64,000 nt of DNA from Mycobacterium sp. SMC-4 (GTDB lineage Bacteria; Actinomycetota; Actinomycetes; Mycobacteriales; Mycobacteriaceae): positions 1 through 64,000 of the forward strand of contig NZ_CP079872.1 in assembly GCF_025263265.1 (NCBI RefSeq), written 5' to 3'. Under the pieces are notes generated by a model. That model searched no databases, was not told the origin of the DNA, and saw nothing but the letters and a program-made list of their open reading frames with translations. Shown here one piece after another: positions 1-9,183 of the stretch; within the stretch, counting starts at the first letter, position 1, and each line of letters starts with the position of its first letter. The translations under genes and the position numbers were made by a program.

Positions 1-1
1 T

Positions 2-3000
2 GAACTCAATGAGCGAGCTCGCCTGCACCGGCTCACCTCACTTGGCGAGGATGTGCCCACCGTGGAAGCGCAACTGGCCAGCGGGGCACGCGCCAGCGTC
101 GGAGACATCGTGTTCACCAAAAAGAACGCCCGGATGCTCACCGTCGGCACCAACGACTTCGTCCGCAACGGCTATCGCTGGGAAGTGACGGCCGTCGACA
201 CCGACGGCTCCCTGACCGTCACGCACCTCGAATCCGGCATTCATCGCCATCTGCCAGCGGCCTACGTGCGCGCCCACGTCACCCTCGGCTACGCCGCCAC
301 CATCGACAGCGCACAGGGCGCCACCGCCCGACACCGTTGCCACACTGTCGGCTCAGACCGGCTCAGCCGCCAGCAGATCTACACCGCTTTGTCGCGCGGT
401 GTGCAGGAAAACCACATCTACTTCTCGACCGCTGAGAACGATCCGCACCGCATCCTCACCCCCAAAGCCACCCACCCCGACACCGCGGTCGACGTACTGA
501 CCCGTGCCCTGGCCCGAGACGCCGCACAGGTGTCGGCCACCTCTTTGGCCCGCGAAACCGCAGACCCGCGCCGCCGTTTGGCCGCCGCTACCCAGATGTA
601 CGGTCACGCCGTCGGCGCAGCCGCCGAGCAACTGCTCACACCCACCGAGCACGCCGCGCTGGACCGCCGCGCCGAGGAAATCCTGCCCGGCCTGACCACA
701 GCGACGGCCTGGCCGGTGCTGCGTCAGCACCTGTCGTTGATCGCCGCCAACGGCTACAACCCGCTCAAGCGGCTCGCCGCCGTGGTCAACGCCGGGGACT
801 TCGGCGACGCTTCGGACCCGGCCGCAGTCATCGACTGGCGACTCGATCCGTCGGGCGCCCACTCCGGAGGAACCGGCCCGCTGCCCTGGCTTGCCGCTAT
901 CCCCTCACGACTGCGCGACGACCCACATTGGGGTCCCTATCTGAGCCGCCGGGCCGAACTGGTACGCGAACTCGACACCGCGGTGCGGGCCGAAGCCGCC
1001 GCATGGACGCCGGCCACCGCCCCCCGATGGGCACGCCCCATCGTCGGCGCCGACACCGCGCTCGCTGCCGATCTCGCGGTCTTCCGCGCCTCGGTCGACG
1101 TCGATGACGCCGACACCCGCATCACCGGCACCGAGCAATACCCCGCCCGACTACGCGCTGCCCAGCGCCGTCTGGAGAACCGCTGCGCTGCAGTGATCGG
1201 CGCCAACGACAACCACCGCCGCTACAACAAACTGGTCGACTCGATCGACCCGCGCCTCCGTACTGACCCGTTCTGGCCCCAGTTGGCCAGCCATCTCGCG
1301 CAGGCATCCCGCACCGGGGTGGACATCAAACAACTGCTCCTCAAGGCCACCGCCGAGCGGCCCCTGCCCGACGAACTGCCCGCCGCCGCCCTGTGGTGGC
1401 GGCTGTGCGGAACGCTGTCGCCGGCCTTCTTGGAGACCGCGAACAACGGCCTGCGACCGGACTGGCTGCCCGATCTGCACACCGTATTCGGAAGCGCGCT
1501 GGCCGAGACCATCGCCGCCGACCCCGCCTTCCCCGCGCTCGTAACGGCGATCGCCATCGCTGATCCTCAGCGCTGGCAACCCCTCGACCTGCTCCACGTC
1601 GCCGCCGAACACCTAGCCGATGCCGATGCCGCACTGAGCCACCACATTCGCCCCGACGAGTACGCGCGGCTGCTGACCTATTCGATCGATCTGTTCACCA
1701 CCGACAACCCCTACGACCACGACATCCCCACACCAGAGCACCCGCCACTGACCGACGAGGAATACGAAGAACTCCAACACCGCCACCCCGACCCGCAGCG
1801 CCCCCACCCGACCATCGAACCGTTGGTGCTCACCGACGCGCTGTCGGATTCCGACGTGCTCGCCGCCGCCCTCGGCTTCCACGACGATCTGCCCACCGAC
1901 CCCTACGAGGACACCTGGCTGGCCCCGCCCGACGACCACTCTGTGGTGGCAGACGAGGACTACTACGAGCTCGATTTCGATTCCTTAAGCACCACCCGGC
2001 CTGCCCCGGCCGCCGCGCTGGCCGCCGCCCAAGCCGACGTGCGGGCCTTGCGCGAGCAATACAACGACGCCGTCACCGCCTACGAAACTCTCACCGCCCA
2101 AGTGCAGTCCACCGCCGGAGGACCCGCCGTGGAGGCCGCCAAAGACACGATCGCGGAGATGCGGTTGCGCGCCGACGCCGACCGCCCCTACCTGGCAGCA
2201 GTCGAAGCTGTGCTCGACCGTTGGCACGACGACGACGAGGCATACACGACCAACTTGGCCCTGATCGAGGCCGCCCAACAGGACTACGACCGGTTGCGCA
2301 GCGCCGAGGACAGCGACCCCCTCGACGTGGCCTCAGCGGCGCAGTACCTCAATTTCCTCACGACCGTGGCGCTGCCCACGCAGACCCCGGCAGAACGGTG
2401 GCATTCGGCTTTGCGTGAGGCCACCGAGCAGCGCGCGGCCGCCGCCGGCGGTGCTGAGAACATCGTCACCCACGCGGACGTCGACGCGCTGATCGCCGAA
2501 CGCCGCGCCGAAGACAACCGGCTCGTCAGCACCCGCCGCGCCGAACTACGCCGCCTACTCGATCAACTGATGGACGCCGAATCCGCCGCCGCCCACGCCT
2601 TCGCCCACGCCCAAACCCGCACCGCCGAACACATCATCGAACAACTCCCGACCATCACCACCGAACTTCGAGTGCTCGCCGCCGCAGGCCACAACACCTT
2701 CCAAGCACCTTTGCGCCTCGACCCGACGTCGCTGTCCAAACTCTCCCCCATCCCAGCGGCGGCCCTGACCGCGGTGGCCGCCAACCCATTCGCCATCACT
2801 CCCGTGACCGCCACCGACCGCGCCGAAGTGCTCCCCCAGCTGGCCATCCTGGAGGCTGCCGCGGCCGCCCAAGACCGCCGCATCGTCTGGGGTGCCCCCG
2901 CCCGAGTCCTCGACGACCCGACCGACTGCGCACTGCACCCCGAGGCGATCGATGCCAGCACACTTCGCCTGGACCCGGCGACTACCGCATCCGGCACGAT

Positions 3001-3415
3001 CGTCGTCATCGATCACGCCCAACACATGACCCCCACCGACATCTGTGAACTCGCAGAAGCCGCGCAGAACGCCGACGCCCGTCTCATCCTCATCGACACC
3101 GACCCTCGGGCCTGGTCGACCGCACCCTCGGCACCTTTGCTGCGGCTCCTCAACAAAGACCTGCCCTGGGCACGCACCCTCAGCGCCACACAAACCGGCA
3201 CTATCCGCCACACCCCATCACAGGCCCCCGACCTCCAGGCCGCCCTCACCCAGGCCAACAACCTCCCCTCCGACCAGCTCACAACCGAAATCACCGTTGC
3301 CCTGCGGGAATACAAACAGATCATCCACCGTCACCGCACCGCCCACGGGGTAAGCGACCGGTTGCGAAGTATGGAGTTCCGCAGTGCGCACTCGATCGAC
3401 CGGCAGGCGGAATAG
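2..3415 (+). CDS. TrwC/TraI-type (MobF) relaxase-helicase, C-terminal part
   Basis: The reading frame is open from base 2 and continues beyond the window start. A GTG at 53 is internal, not a likely start. The first 125 residues after that GTG carry RecD/UvrD-type helicase motifs: GYAATIDSAQGAT at about residues 78-90 and QIYTALSRGVQENHIY at about 108-123, the conserved end of the helicase half of MobF relaxases. The nicking domain must lie left of the window. About 1,000 further residues follow: a helical middle, a predicted coiled coil near residues 665-700, and a distal segment with IVVIDHAQHM that resembles a degenerate Walker B. Its role is to nick and unwind plasmid DNA for conjugation, in the cytoplasm at the transfer channel. 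Stop TAG at 3413-3415. Family call is confident; the function of the long tail is unknown. Confidence 0.85.
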   Translation, partial: ELNERARLHRLTSLGEDVPTVEAQLASGARASVGDIVFTKKNARMLTVGTNDFVRNGYRWEVTAVDTDGSLTVTHLESGIHRHLPAAYVRAHVTLGYAATIDSAQGATARHRCHTVGSDRLSRQQIYTALSRGVQENHIYFSTAENDPHRILTPKATHPDTAVDVLTRALARDAAQVSATSLARETADPRRRLAAATQMYGHAVGAAAEQLLTPTEHAALDRRAEEILPGLTTATAWPVLRQHLSLIAANGYNPLKRLAAVVNAGDFGDASDPAAVIDWRLDPSGAHSGGTGPLPWLAAIPSRLRDDPHWGPYLSRRAELVRELDTAVRAEAAAWTPATAPRWARPIVGADTALAADLAVFRASVDVDDADTRITGTEQYPARLRAAQRRLENRCAAVIGANDNHRRYNKLVDSIDPRLRTDPFWPQLASHLAQASRTGVDIKQLLLKATAERPLPDELPAAALWWRLCGTLSPAFLETANNGLRPDWLPDLHTVFGSALAETIAADPAFPALVTAIAIADPQRWQPLDLLHVAAEHLADADAALSHHIRPDEYARLLTYSIDLFTTDNPYDHDIPTPEHPPLTDEEYEELQHRHPDPQRPHPTIEPLVLTDALSDSDVLAAALGFHDDLPTDPYEDTWLAPPDDHSVVADEDYYELDFDSLSTTRPAPAAALAAAQADVRALREQYNDAVTAYETLTAQVQSTAGGPAVEAAKDTIAEMRLRADADRPYLAAVEAVLDRWHDDDEAYTTNLALIEAAQQDYDRLRSAEDSDPLDVASAAQYLNFLTTVALPTQTPAERWHSALREATEQRAAAAGGAENIVTHADVDALIAERRAEDNRLVSTRRAELRRLLDQLMDAESAAAHAFAHAQTRTAEHIIEQLPTITTELRVLAAAGHNTFQAPLRLDPTSLSKLSPIPAAALTAVAANPFAITPVTATDRAEVLPQLAILEAAAAAQDRRIVWGAPARVLDDPTDCALHPEAIDASTLRLDPATTASGTIVVIDHAQHMTPTDICELAEAAQNADARLILIDTDPRAWSTAPSAPLLRLLNKDLPWARTLSATQTGTIRHTPSQAPDLQAALTQANNLPSDQLTTEITVALREYKQIIHRHRTAHGVSDRLRSMEFRSAHSIDRQAE

Positions 3416-3752
3416 CTTTCCACCGATTCACCCTCGGCGGTTATGCGCCGCGCCGGCGCTCCGGTGAAAATCAGAGCCGTGCTGTCATTCGATGACTTCA
3501 CGCTGCGCATGACCACACCGGCCAGTCAGGCCGCGTGACCGAAACTGTCACCTACTCGTGCAGCAGACCCAGTAGCTTAGCTACGGGATAGTTAGGCCAA
3601 GGACGAAATCGCTGGTTTCATCAAGGAACCCACACCTCGCTCCGCTGAGGAATCGAGCTGGTCTTCGGGTGTCGTACCGAGGCAACCCTCAACGATCGGA
3701 ACACTGTTGCACGAGTTCACCTTCGGCAATGCCCGCCAGCTCGCCCCTAGTC
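3416..3752. other. Intergenic region between convergent genes
   Basis: No convincing gene lies here. It separates the relaxase (plus) from the HIRAN protein (minus). It contains a hairpin at 3568-3587. A 31-codon ATG frame at 3443-3538 has no visible ribosome binding site and was not accepted. Confidence 0.5.
3568..3587. terminator. Hairpin between convergent genes
   Basis: Arms CCC-A-GTAGC and GCTAC-GGG pair around a TTA loop with one bulged A. It lies in the gap between two convergent genes, so it could end transcription in either direction, but no U-tract follows on either strand. An inverted repeat near a relaxase gene could also be transfer-related. Confidence 0.35.
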
Positions 3753-6293
3753 CTAATGGTCGTCGTGCTGAGATGGAAGCGCCTCGCCAAACAGGACGTC
3801 GGCGTCGCGCCAGCACTCTTTCGCTTTAGCGTTTGATAGTTGTTCTTCGTACTGGAACCCGGCACGGGTGAGGCCACGTACCCGTGCATCCGCCGCCTTC
3901 TGTGCCAATGCACTCCTGGGTTGATCGGACTTCGGGTTTGCATAGAACTTTCCATCCCTGAGAAGGTCTCCAACCACGTCCAGGCTGACTCCGAGATGCT
4001 CGGATATCTGCATTCTTGTCGCACCACCGGCCTGGAGCTCAACAGCAGTACGACAACGCTCCAGGCGATCGGATCGCGATTGCGAGTTGGCTTGATTCTG
4101 GCCATTGGTATTGGCGTCGGTCCTCGATTTCCTCTTCCTACCAATCGTGGCCGGACGGGGCGGAAGGGTAGTCGCCGTCTGCCATTCGATTTGGGGTGGA
4201 AGCCACTTCGCGAAGATAGCGTGCAGGTCCGGCAACTCGGCCTCAGTGACGGTCACGATGGGGATCTGGTATTTGGCGGCTAAGTCGATCTTGCGTTGCG
4301 CCTTAGCCATGTATACCGGGTCGGCGGTGAAGCCAAGGGCTTCGACGTATGTGCCGTCGGAAAGTCGCCAGTCTGCGCGATAACCGTCGCGGTTGATCTC
4401 GGCGTCAAAAGGATAGTGCGGTTCGATGTCGTGTGAGATCCCGTGATCGTAGAAGAAGTCGTCAATTTGGCGTTCGAGGAGAGAGCGACAGATGTGGCCG
4501 TCCTTTGCCATTACAGTGACGCCGCGGCTCGTTCGCAAACCGTCCGCAAGGAGTCCCGCTTGGCCAAGCCAATCCGTCCAAGAGTAAACCTTTCGCTCCC
4601 CGCCGGCCACGGCGAAACCGCGTCTGGCTGTGAGCATTCGGCACAGCATCAGTAGGTCGGCATTGGGCCCGTCTTTGGGCAGCTTGCGGAGCTGAGCTTG
4701 CGCTGGGGCACCGCCGAACTCGATAACAGCAAGCTGATTGAGTGACCATATGACCGCCGGGTGCCAGGCTTCGTTGAAGCCGAGATCGACGAAGAGACCC
4801 GATCGGGCGTCGTCAACGCAGTCGAGGCAGTACGGCGAAGGTTCTGCGTACGGGTTTAGGGCTTCGCCGCACAGACGACACGGTGTCTCATCGGATTCGT
4901 CGCCGACAGTGTAGGTGTCGATGAGACCCATTGGCAGTTGTGGATCATCAGGAGGACGCTGCTCCAACGGAGTGGACGATAAAATTGTGTGGCTGATCGT
5001 CGAATTACGCGATCGCACCTCCTCCCTCGCACGCCAACCGGCCTCAATATGGTGGGCCCAATCTTCAGGAAGTAGGGCTCGCACCTCGGGCCGTAGCTTC
5101 CTAGCGGTCGGTGGATACTCCACTCGCGCAATCAGATCCTGGCCGAAGAACTGATCTGGATCACGAGGGTGGTCGCCTAGCAACACTGTGCGCGGAACAT
5201 ACCCGGCGCGGCGAAGTAGCCCCTGGATCGGAGCGTCCAGCTCGGCGGCGAAGACGTGCAGCTCACTTTGCTCGACGTCAAAGCCGGCCAGAATCGGCTC
5301 AACGTTCAATCCCGCGATCCTGCCGACCCACACCACATAGATCCATCCGCTCGAATCTGGATGGAGGGATGCGTTCAACCATCCTGGCGCAGGGTCGAAC
5401 GGAAGCGCGATTCCTTCACGAGTCAGCGCCTCAATCACCGCGGGCCTGTCGAATTCGCTTCCGACCATCACCAGGTCGGGATTGGTCCTGACGACTCCAA
5501 CGCAGCCACCGTGCTCGTTGACGACCCTAGTGGCGAATTCCTGGCGTCTGCGCACCTGCAGGCTGGTGTGACGATTGCTGTCCGTATGGGTGACAACCTC
5601 GTCTTTCAGGCGTTTCATGAGTTCGCTACGCAAGTCCTGAAGCCAACGGCGTTTGGGTGTCAAGGGTTCGGGCCGACGGGCCGTAGACAGCCAGCCGCGG
5701 TTGGGGTCCGCAGCATCGAATCCGTATCCGCGCGTCTCGTGTTCGGAGAGGAAGGTCGCGATCGCTCCAGCCATGATCTGAGCCTTCGGCAGATCAAGTT
5801 GGAGGTCCGGGACACGATACGAGATATCCCAGTCGTCCTCGTCCTCCTCGTCGTCGAAGTCCGCAGGGTCCGTGTCTCTCGACATCGTTGCGGTGAAGCG
5901 TACTTCGCGGTCCTTCGACAATGCAGCGAGTCTCGCAACCAGGTCCGTGCGGCCGCCGCTATCCATTCCCCAGCTACGGATCGTGTGTCGGTAGAGGTAG
6001 CCCAAGCAGCGGTCTTCCGCGTCGCCGCCCATCGCGTTCGGTAAGGCGATGGACACCGCATCGGCGTCATACGGGTTATCCGGCCTCGGTATGAGGGCCA
6101 GCGAGACCGAAATCGTGCCGAAACGTTTACCCTGCGCTGCATACGATGCGTCAGCGAACTCCACTAAGCGGCGGGCGTAAATATTGTGGGAATCCTCGCC
6201 TCGGATCCGTGCCCATGAGACACCCTCCGGGTTGAGAGACCCAGCGGGTGGCAGGGTGACTCTGTCACCGACCAATTCGATGGCGTAGACCAT
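3753..6293 (-). CDS. HIRAN / zinc-finger / PD-(D/E)XK nuclease-like protein
   Basis: 846 residues. ATG at 6293 is chosen because GGAGG sits 6 bases upstream; the frame is open a further 100 codons without a comparable signal. Domains seen: residues about 25-115 resemble a HIRAN domain (IPRPDNPYDADAVSIA then LGYLYRH), a fold that binds DNA ends or damaged DNA. About 471-495 is a four-cysteine zinc-binding motif (CRLC...CLDC). About 610-690 looks like a restriction-endonuclease fold: LLERQIDDFF, then RADWRLSDGTYVEALG, then AQRKIDLA. About 755-785 is a helix-turn-helix (ISEHLGVSLDVVGDLL). I do not know a named family with this order. It stands alone after the T4SS operon and has its own 220-base upstream region. 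It may be a defence or anti-defence nuclease carried by the plasmid. The function is inference; the domains are from pattern recognition only. Confidence 0.7.
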   Translation of the reverse strand: MVYAIELVGDRVTLPPAGSLNPEGVSWARIRGEDSHNIYARRLVEFADASYAAQGKRFGTISVSLALIPRPDNPYDADAVSIALPNAMGGDAEDRCLGYLYRHTIRSWGMDSGGRTDLVARLAALSKDREVRFTATMSRDTDPADFDDEEDEDDWDISYRVPDLQLDLPKAQIMAGAIATFLSEHETRGYGFDAADPNRGWLSTARRPEPLTPKRRWLQDLRSELMKRLKDEVVTHTDSNRHTSLQVRRRQEFATRVVNEHGGCVGVVRTNPDLVMVGSEFDRPAVIEALTREGIALPFDPAPGWLNASLHPDSSGWIYVVWVGRIAGLNVEPILAGFDVEQSELHVFAAELDAPIQGLLRRAGYVPRTVLLGDHPRDPDQFFGQDLIARVEYPPTARKLRPEVRALLPEDWAHHIEAGWRAREEVRSRNSTISHTILSSTPLEQRPPDDPQLPMGLIDTYTVGDESDETPCRLCGEALNPYAEPSPYCLDCVDDARSGLFVDLGFNEAWHPAVIWSLNQLAVIEFGGAPAQAQLRKLPKDGPNADLLMLCRMLTARRGFAVAGGERKVYSWTDWLGQAGLLADGLRTSRGVTVMAKDGHICRSLLERQIDDFFYDHGISHDIEPHYPFDAEINRDGYRADWRLSDGTYVEALGFTADPVYMAKAQRKIDLAAKYQIPIVTVTEAELPDLHAIFAKWLPPQIEWQTATTLPPRPATIGRKRKSRTDANTNGQNQANSQSRSDRLERCRTAVELQAGGATRMQISEHLGVSLDVVGDLLRDGKFYANPKSDQPRSALAQKAADARVRGLTRAGFQYEEQLSNAKAKECWRDADVLFGEALPSQHDDH

Positions 6294-6516
6294 CCTGTTC
6301 CTCCATGTTAGCCCAGCCGGGATACAAGTCAGCGAGCACCAGCAGCCCACCGCGTTAGGCAATATATTGCCGTGCCCCGACGACCCGCCCCAAAGGTGAC
6401 TGCCGCCGTGGCAGAGCAACGCCACGGCAAGTATCTGGCGAGTCATCCGACAGCCCGCTAACGGTCCCGAATCCTGACCAGCCGAGAGCGCAGCACAGGA
6501 AACTGCATGCCGCCAG

Positions 6517-6858
6517 CTAGCGCGACCGAATGTATTCCCACTCCACTTTCCGTGGACCCCGGTTGATGGAGCGCACACTGCCCTGGTGGGCAAGGCTTTT
6601 CAGATGCCGGTAGATCCCGGCGCCGGAATCCTGGGAACTGCGTGGTCGGCGTATGATGTGCCAGCTGCCGTGGCATTCAACCACTTCCATGGTGCGCTTA
6701 GGACGTGGAGCTAGACAGACCAGTTCGCAGCCGAGGTCTAATCGTTCGGTGTGCCACGGCAGCATCCTGGCCAGCGCTGCGGTGCTGATCGGCCTTTCAG
6801 CAGCGCGTAACAGTTCCAGCAGTTGAGCGCGGAGATGAAAGGTCTCGGCTCTGGTCAC
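6517..6858 (-). CDS. Small winged-helix-like protein
   Basis: 113 residues starting at GTG 6858. The start overlaps the stop of the preceding gene in the GTGA configuration, so translation is coupled. The N-terminal part (LRAQLLELLRAAERPISTAALARMLPW) looks like a winged helix-turn-helix. The C-terminal part (GAGIYRHLKSLAHQGSVRSI) looks like the recognition helix and wing of a second such motif. It is the last gene of the long minus-strand operon that begins near 16.9 kb. It is likely a DNA-binding regulator or accessory protein. The target is unknown. Confidence 0.6.
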   Translation of the reverse strand: MTRAETFHLRAQLLELLRAAERPISTAALARMLPWHTERLDLGCELVCLAPRPKRTMEVVECHGSWHIIRRPRSSQDSGAGIYRHLKSLAHQGSVRSINRGPRKVEWEYIRSR

Positions 6859-7661
6859 AACGCTTCCCTCTTGGATTCGCCGTCGTCGGGGTGGGAACCG
6901 CTACCACCGTTGTCCGTGGCAGCGTTCAACGCGGCGCCGGGGCGGGGCTGGCGACGGTCGTCGATGCTTTGCCGCGCCGGGATCAGCAACGCCAATCCGC
7001 GCCGAACGCTGCCGTCCTTGCGCTTGCCGGTGGGAGTGCTCAGTGCCCGCAGCCACGCGCCGGGGCTGGGCTTGTCGTAGTCAACGAGTGCAGCCAACGC
7101 CACCACCAGCGCCATCAACTCGTAACGGTCGGTCTGTTGCATGGTGTGCCACAACTCATCTGGGCTCAGATCGTGCACGTCACCGACGACAGCGAGCGCT
7201 TTGCGGTACAGCTGCTGGCATTCGTTGATCCGGCTGTCACTGAGTGAAAACACCAGCGGCAACGTGCCCTCCCCCAGCAGGTGCCGCAAGTGCGCGGCTA
7301 CCGTCGAGCCTTCCAGTAGCAGTCCCGCCCGCACTACCGCCTGGTCGGTCCAGAAGTCGTGCGGCCGGCCGTAGGGATCGGTGTCGCGCCAGCCGTCGGA
7401 GACGAACTCCTCGCGATGGCGGTGCAGGACTGTCTGCACCCTGCGGTCGGGCACGCCGTAGAACCTGGCGACATCGTCTCGGTGGTGGGGACGGGGACGA
7501 TGCTGCGGGGCGACATCATCGAGTACCCCCACGATCTGACTGAGTGCATTGCGCTTGCGGCGGTCCCGTTCGCGCTGGTGATATTCGGCTTGTTGCCGGC
7601 GATCGGCCTCAGTGCGTAGCGCGGTTCGGCCCAGGCTATTGGTGGTGTCGTAGTCCATCAT
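6855..7661 (-). CDS. Putative DNA-binding protein of the T4SS-linked cargo operon
   Basis: 268 residues. ATG at 7661 is chosen because AGGAGG lies 7 bases upstream; a second ATG follows directly at 7658. Residues 50-90 (DDVARFYGVPDRRVQTVLHRHREEF) resemble the helix-turn-helix of phage/plasmid antirepressor or Rha-like proteins, and a helical part follows. The start overlaps the stop of the upstream ASCH gene and the stop overlaps the next gene, so the four cargo genes form one translationally coupled block. The product is probably cytoplasmic. The exact role is unknown. Confidence 0.6.
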   Translation of the reverse strand: MMDYDTTNSLGRTALRTEADRRQQAEYHQRERDRRKRNALSQIVGVLDDVAPQHRPRPHHRDDVARFYGVPDRRVQTVLHRHREEFVSDGWRDTDPYGRPHDFWTDQAVVRAGLLLEGSTVAAHLRHLLGEGTLPLVFSLSDSRINECQQLYRKALAVVGDVHDLSPDELWHTMQQTDRYELMALVVALAALVDYDKPSPGAWLRALSTPTGKRKDGSVRRGLALLIPARQSIDDRRQPRPGAALNAATDNGGSGSHPDDGESKREAL

Positions 7662-8458
7662 TGCCGTCCTCCTTGCGCCTCGCGGTACACCTTCGGATTG
7701 ACCAATGCAGACCACGACACCGGTTGCAGCCCAACGAACCCCCGCGCGCCATCTCGCCAGGGTCGGCGGGCCAGGCGTGCGGGCGACTCGAATACCCAGT
7801 GGTACAGCTGTTGTGTCTTGCGGGTGTTGCCCCACGGGGAGCAACAGCCGCGAGCGCGGTGGACATCGACGAGCACCGCAGCCCCCAGCCACCCCTGCTG
7901 GGCGGCGTGGAAGTCCATGGAACGTAATCCTTTACGGGTGCCGATCTCGACGCCGGCGAGGTCGAGCCTGGCCCCGGAGTAGATCAGGACGGGGCCGCGG
8001 TAGGCGGTGGTGTCGGTGCGGTTCTCGACGTTCTTCCCGCCGGCTTCCTCGGGCACCATCAGCATCGACGCCCACGGCCGCCGCAGGGTGAGACCCATCG
8101 TGTGCCCTGGTAGGGCCAGTGGATCGGAGGGCGCTTGGAGGTAGTCGCACAACACCTGCTGAATGCCGCTGCCCGGCGTGTCTCTGCAGGAACACCGGGT
8201 GTGGTCGGTGCCGCCGCCGCCGTGGCGGTGAAGGCCCCGCAGTGTGTCGCTGCGCCCGGCCAGACGCACTGCGAACAACGCTGTTGCCGCCCAGCTCTGC
8301 CGTTCGATAGTTGCGGTGCTGTCCGACGAGTTGTCGAAGAACTCGGCAGCGTCCAGATCGTGGGCGATCTGCCGAAACGTCGCGGCGTGGTCAAAGCTCA
8401 GCGGTGCCCGCTCGTCGTGCGGCAGCGCGATCTGCGGGGCGGCAATCATGGCGGTCAT
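7658..8458 (-). CDS. ASCH-domain protein
   Basis: 266 residues from ATG 8458, which overlaps the upstream stop (ATGA) and has GGGGGA upstream. The central part has the signature of an ASCH/PUA-like RNA-binding domain: LTLRRPWASMLM, GGKNVENRTDTTAYRG, PVLIYSGARLD. ASCH domains occur in RNA-binding or nucleotide-modifying proteins and are frequent in phage and plasmid cargo. The N-terminal 100 residues are helical and of unknown fold. It lies in the coupled four-gene block after the T4SS genes. Confidence 0.7.
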   Translation of the reverse strand: MTAMIAAPQIALPHDERAPLSFDHAATFRQIAHDLDAAEFFDNSSDSTATIERQSWAATALFAVRLAGRSDTLRGLHRHGGGGTDHTRCSCRDTPGSGIQQVLCDYLQAPSDPLALPGHTMGLTLRRPWASMLMVPEEAGGKNVENRTDTTAYRGPVLIYSGARLDLAGVEIGTRKGLRSMDFHAAQQGWLGAAVLVDVHRARGCCSPWGNTRKTQQLYHWVFESPARLARRPWRDGARGFVGLQPVSWSALVNPKVYREAQGGRQ

Positions 8459-9168
8459 CGGGAATCCCCCATGGCCGCAGTCAGTGTGGTGTGGCTCGCC
8501 CGGCGGTGCGCCGAGATCAGGTCGGCCAGTTCGATGATGTGCCTGCCCTCCATCGAGGCCAGCAGGTTGGCCAGGGTGGCAGCCGTCGTGGCTACGCACC
8601 GCCGACTGGGGCGAAACGGAGTCACACGGGCAGCGCCCGGTGTGATGGCGTCAAAGCCGGCCGCGCCTACGTTGGTGATCTGCCATCCGTAGTCATCGGT
8701 CAGCGTCAGTGCTGCCCAATACGCCTGGCGAACCGGAGCGCACGGCTGGGCCTGGCCCGTCGGTAAGAGCCATGCCGTGCGTGCATCGTCTGGGTGTGCC
8801 TTGCGTGCTGGCATGTGCAGCCGCAGTTTGGCGGTGATCAAGCGCTCCGCGGCCGTGCGCTCGGCTATCTCTAGACGCCCCAGGTGAGCCAAGAGTCGAC
8901 CCACATGCAGTGGCAACGAGGGGTCACCGAAGCCGTACGCGCGGGCGTCGATGACGTGCTGCTGTCCCGCTTCGTCGCGGCCGGACCACCCGTGCGGGCC
9001 GAACTGCTCCACTGTCCAGCCATGATGGGTCAGTCGTGACATCGCCCAGTACACGCGCTCTGAGATGCCGTGGCTGCAGTGCCCCGCAGGCGGCTGGACG
9101 CGTCGTGCCCCTAATGGGGTTGAGGCGCCGTCGCCGTCTGCGATGCGCCGCTTGGCGGTGTGCTTCAC
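8455..9168 (-). CDS. Unknown protein with an internal duplication
   Basis: 237 residues from GTG 9168 with AAGGAGG upstream. Two copies of a module are visible: RVYWAMSRLTHHGWTVEQFG...GRLLAHLG (about 38-98) and QAYWAALTLTDDYGWQITNVG...TLANLLASM (about 146-207). I recognise no family. It starts 16 bases after the membrane T4SS gene and is coupled to the ASCH gene downstream, so it belongs to the same operon. Confidence 0.6.
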   Translation of the reverse strand: MKHTAKRRIADGDGASTPLGARRVQPPAGHCSHGISERVYWAMSRLTHHGWTVEQFGPHGWSGRDEAGQQHVIDARAYGFGDPSLPLHVGRLLAHLGRLEIAERTAAERLITAKLRLHMPARKAHPDDARTAWLLPTGQAQPCAPVRQAYWAALTLTDDYGWQITNVGAAGFDAITPGAARVTPFRPSRRCVATTAATLANLLASMEGRHIIELADLISAHRRASHTTLTAAMGDSR

Positions 9169-9183
9169 ATTGGCCTCCTTCTC

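Noticed and set aside
3443..3538. 31-codon frame after the relaxase
   Set aside because: No ribosome binding site and no recognisable feature.
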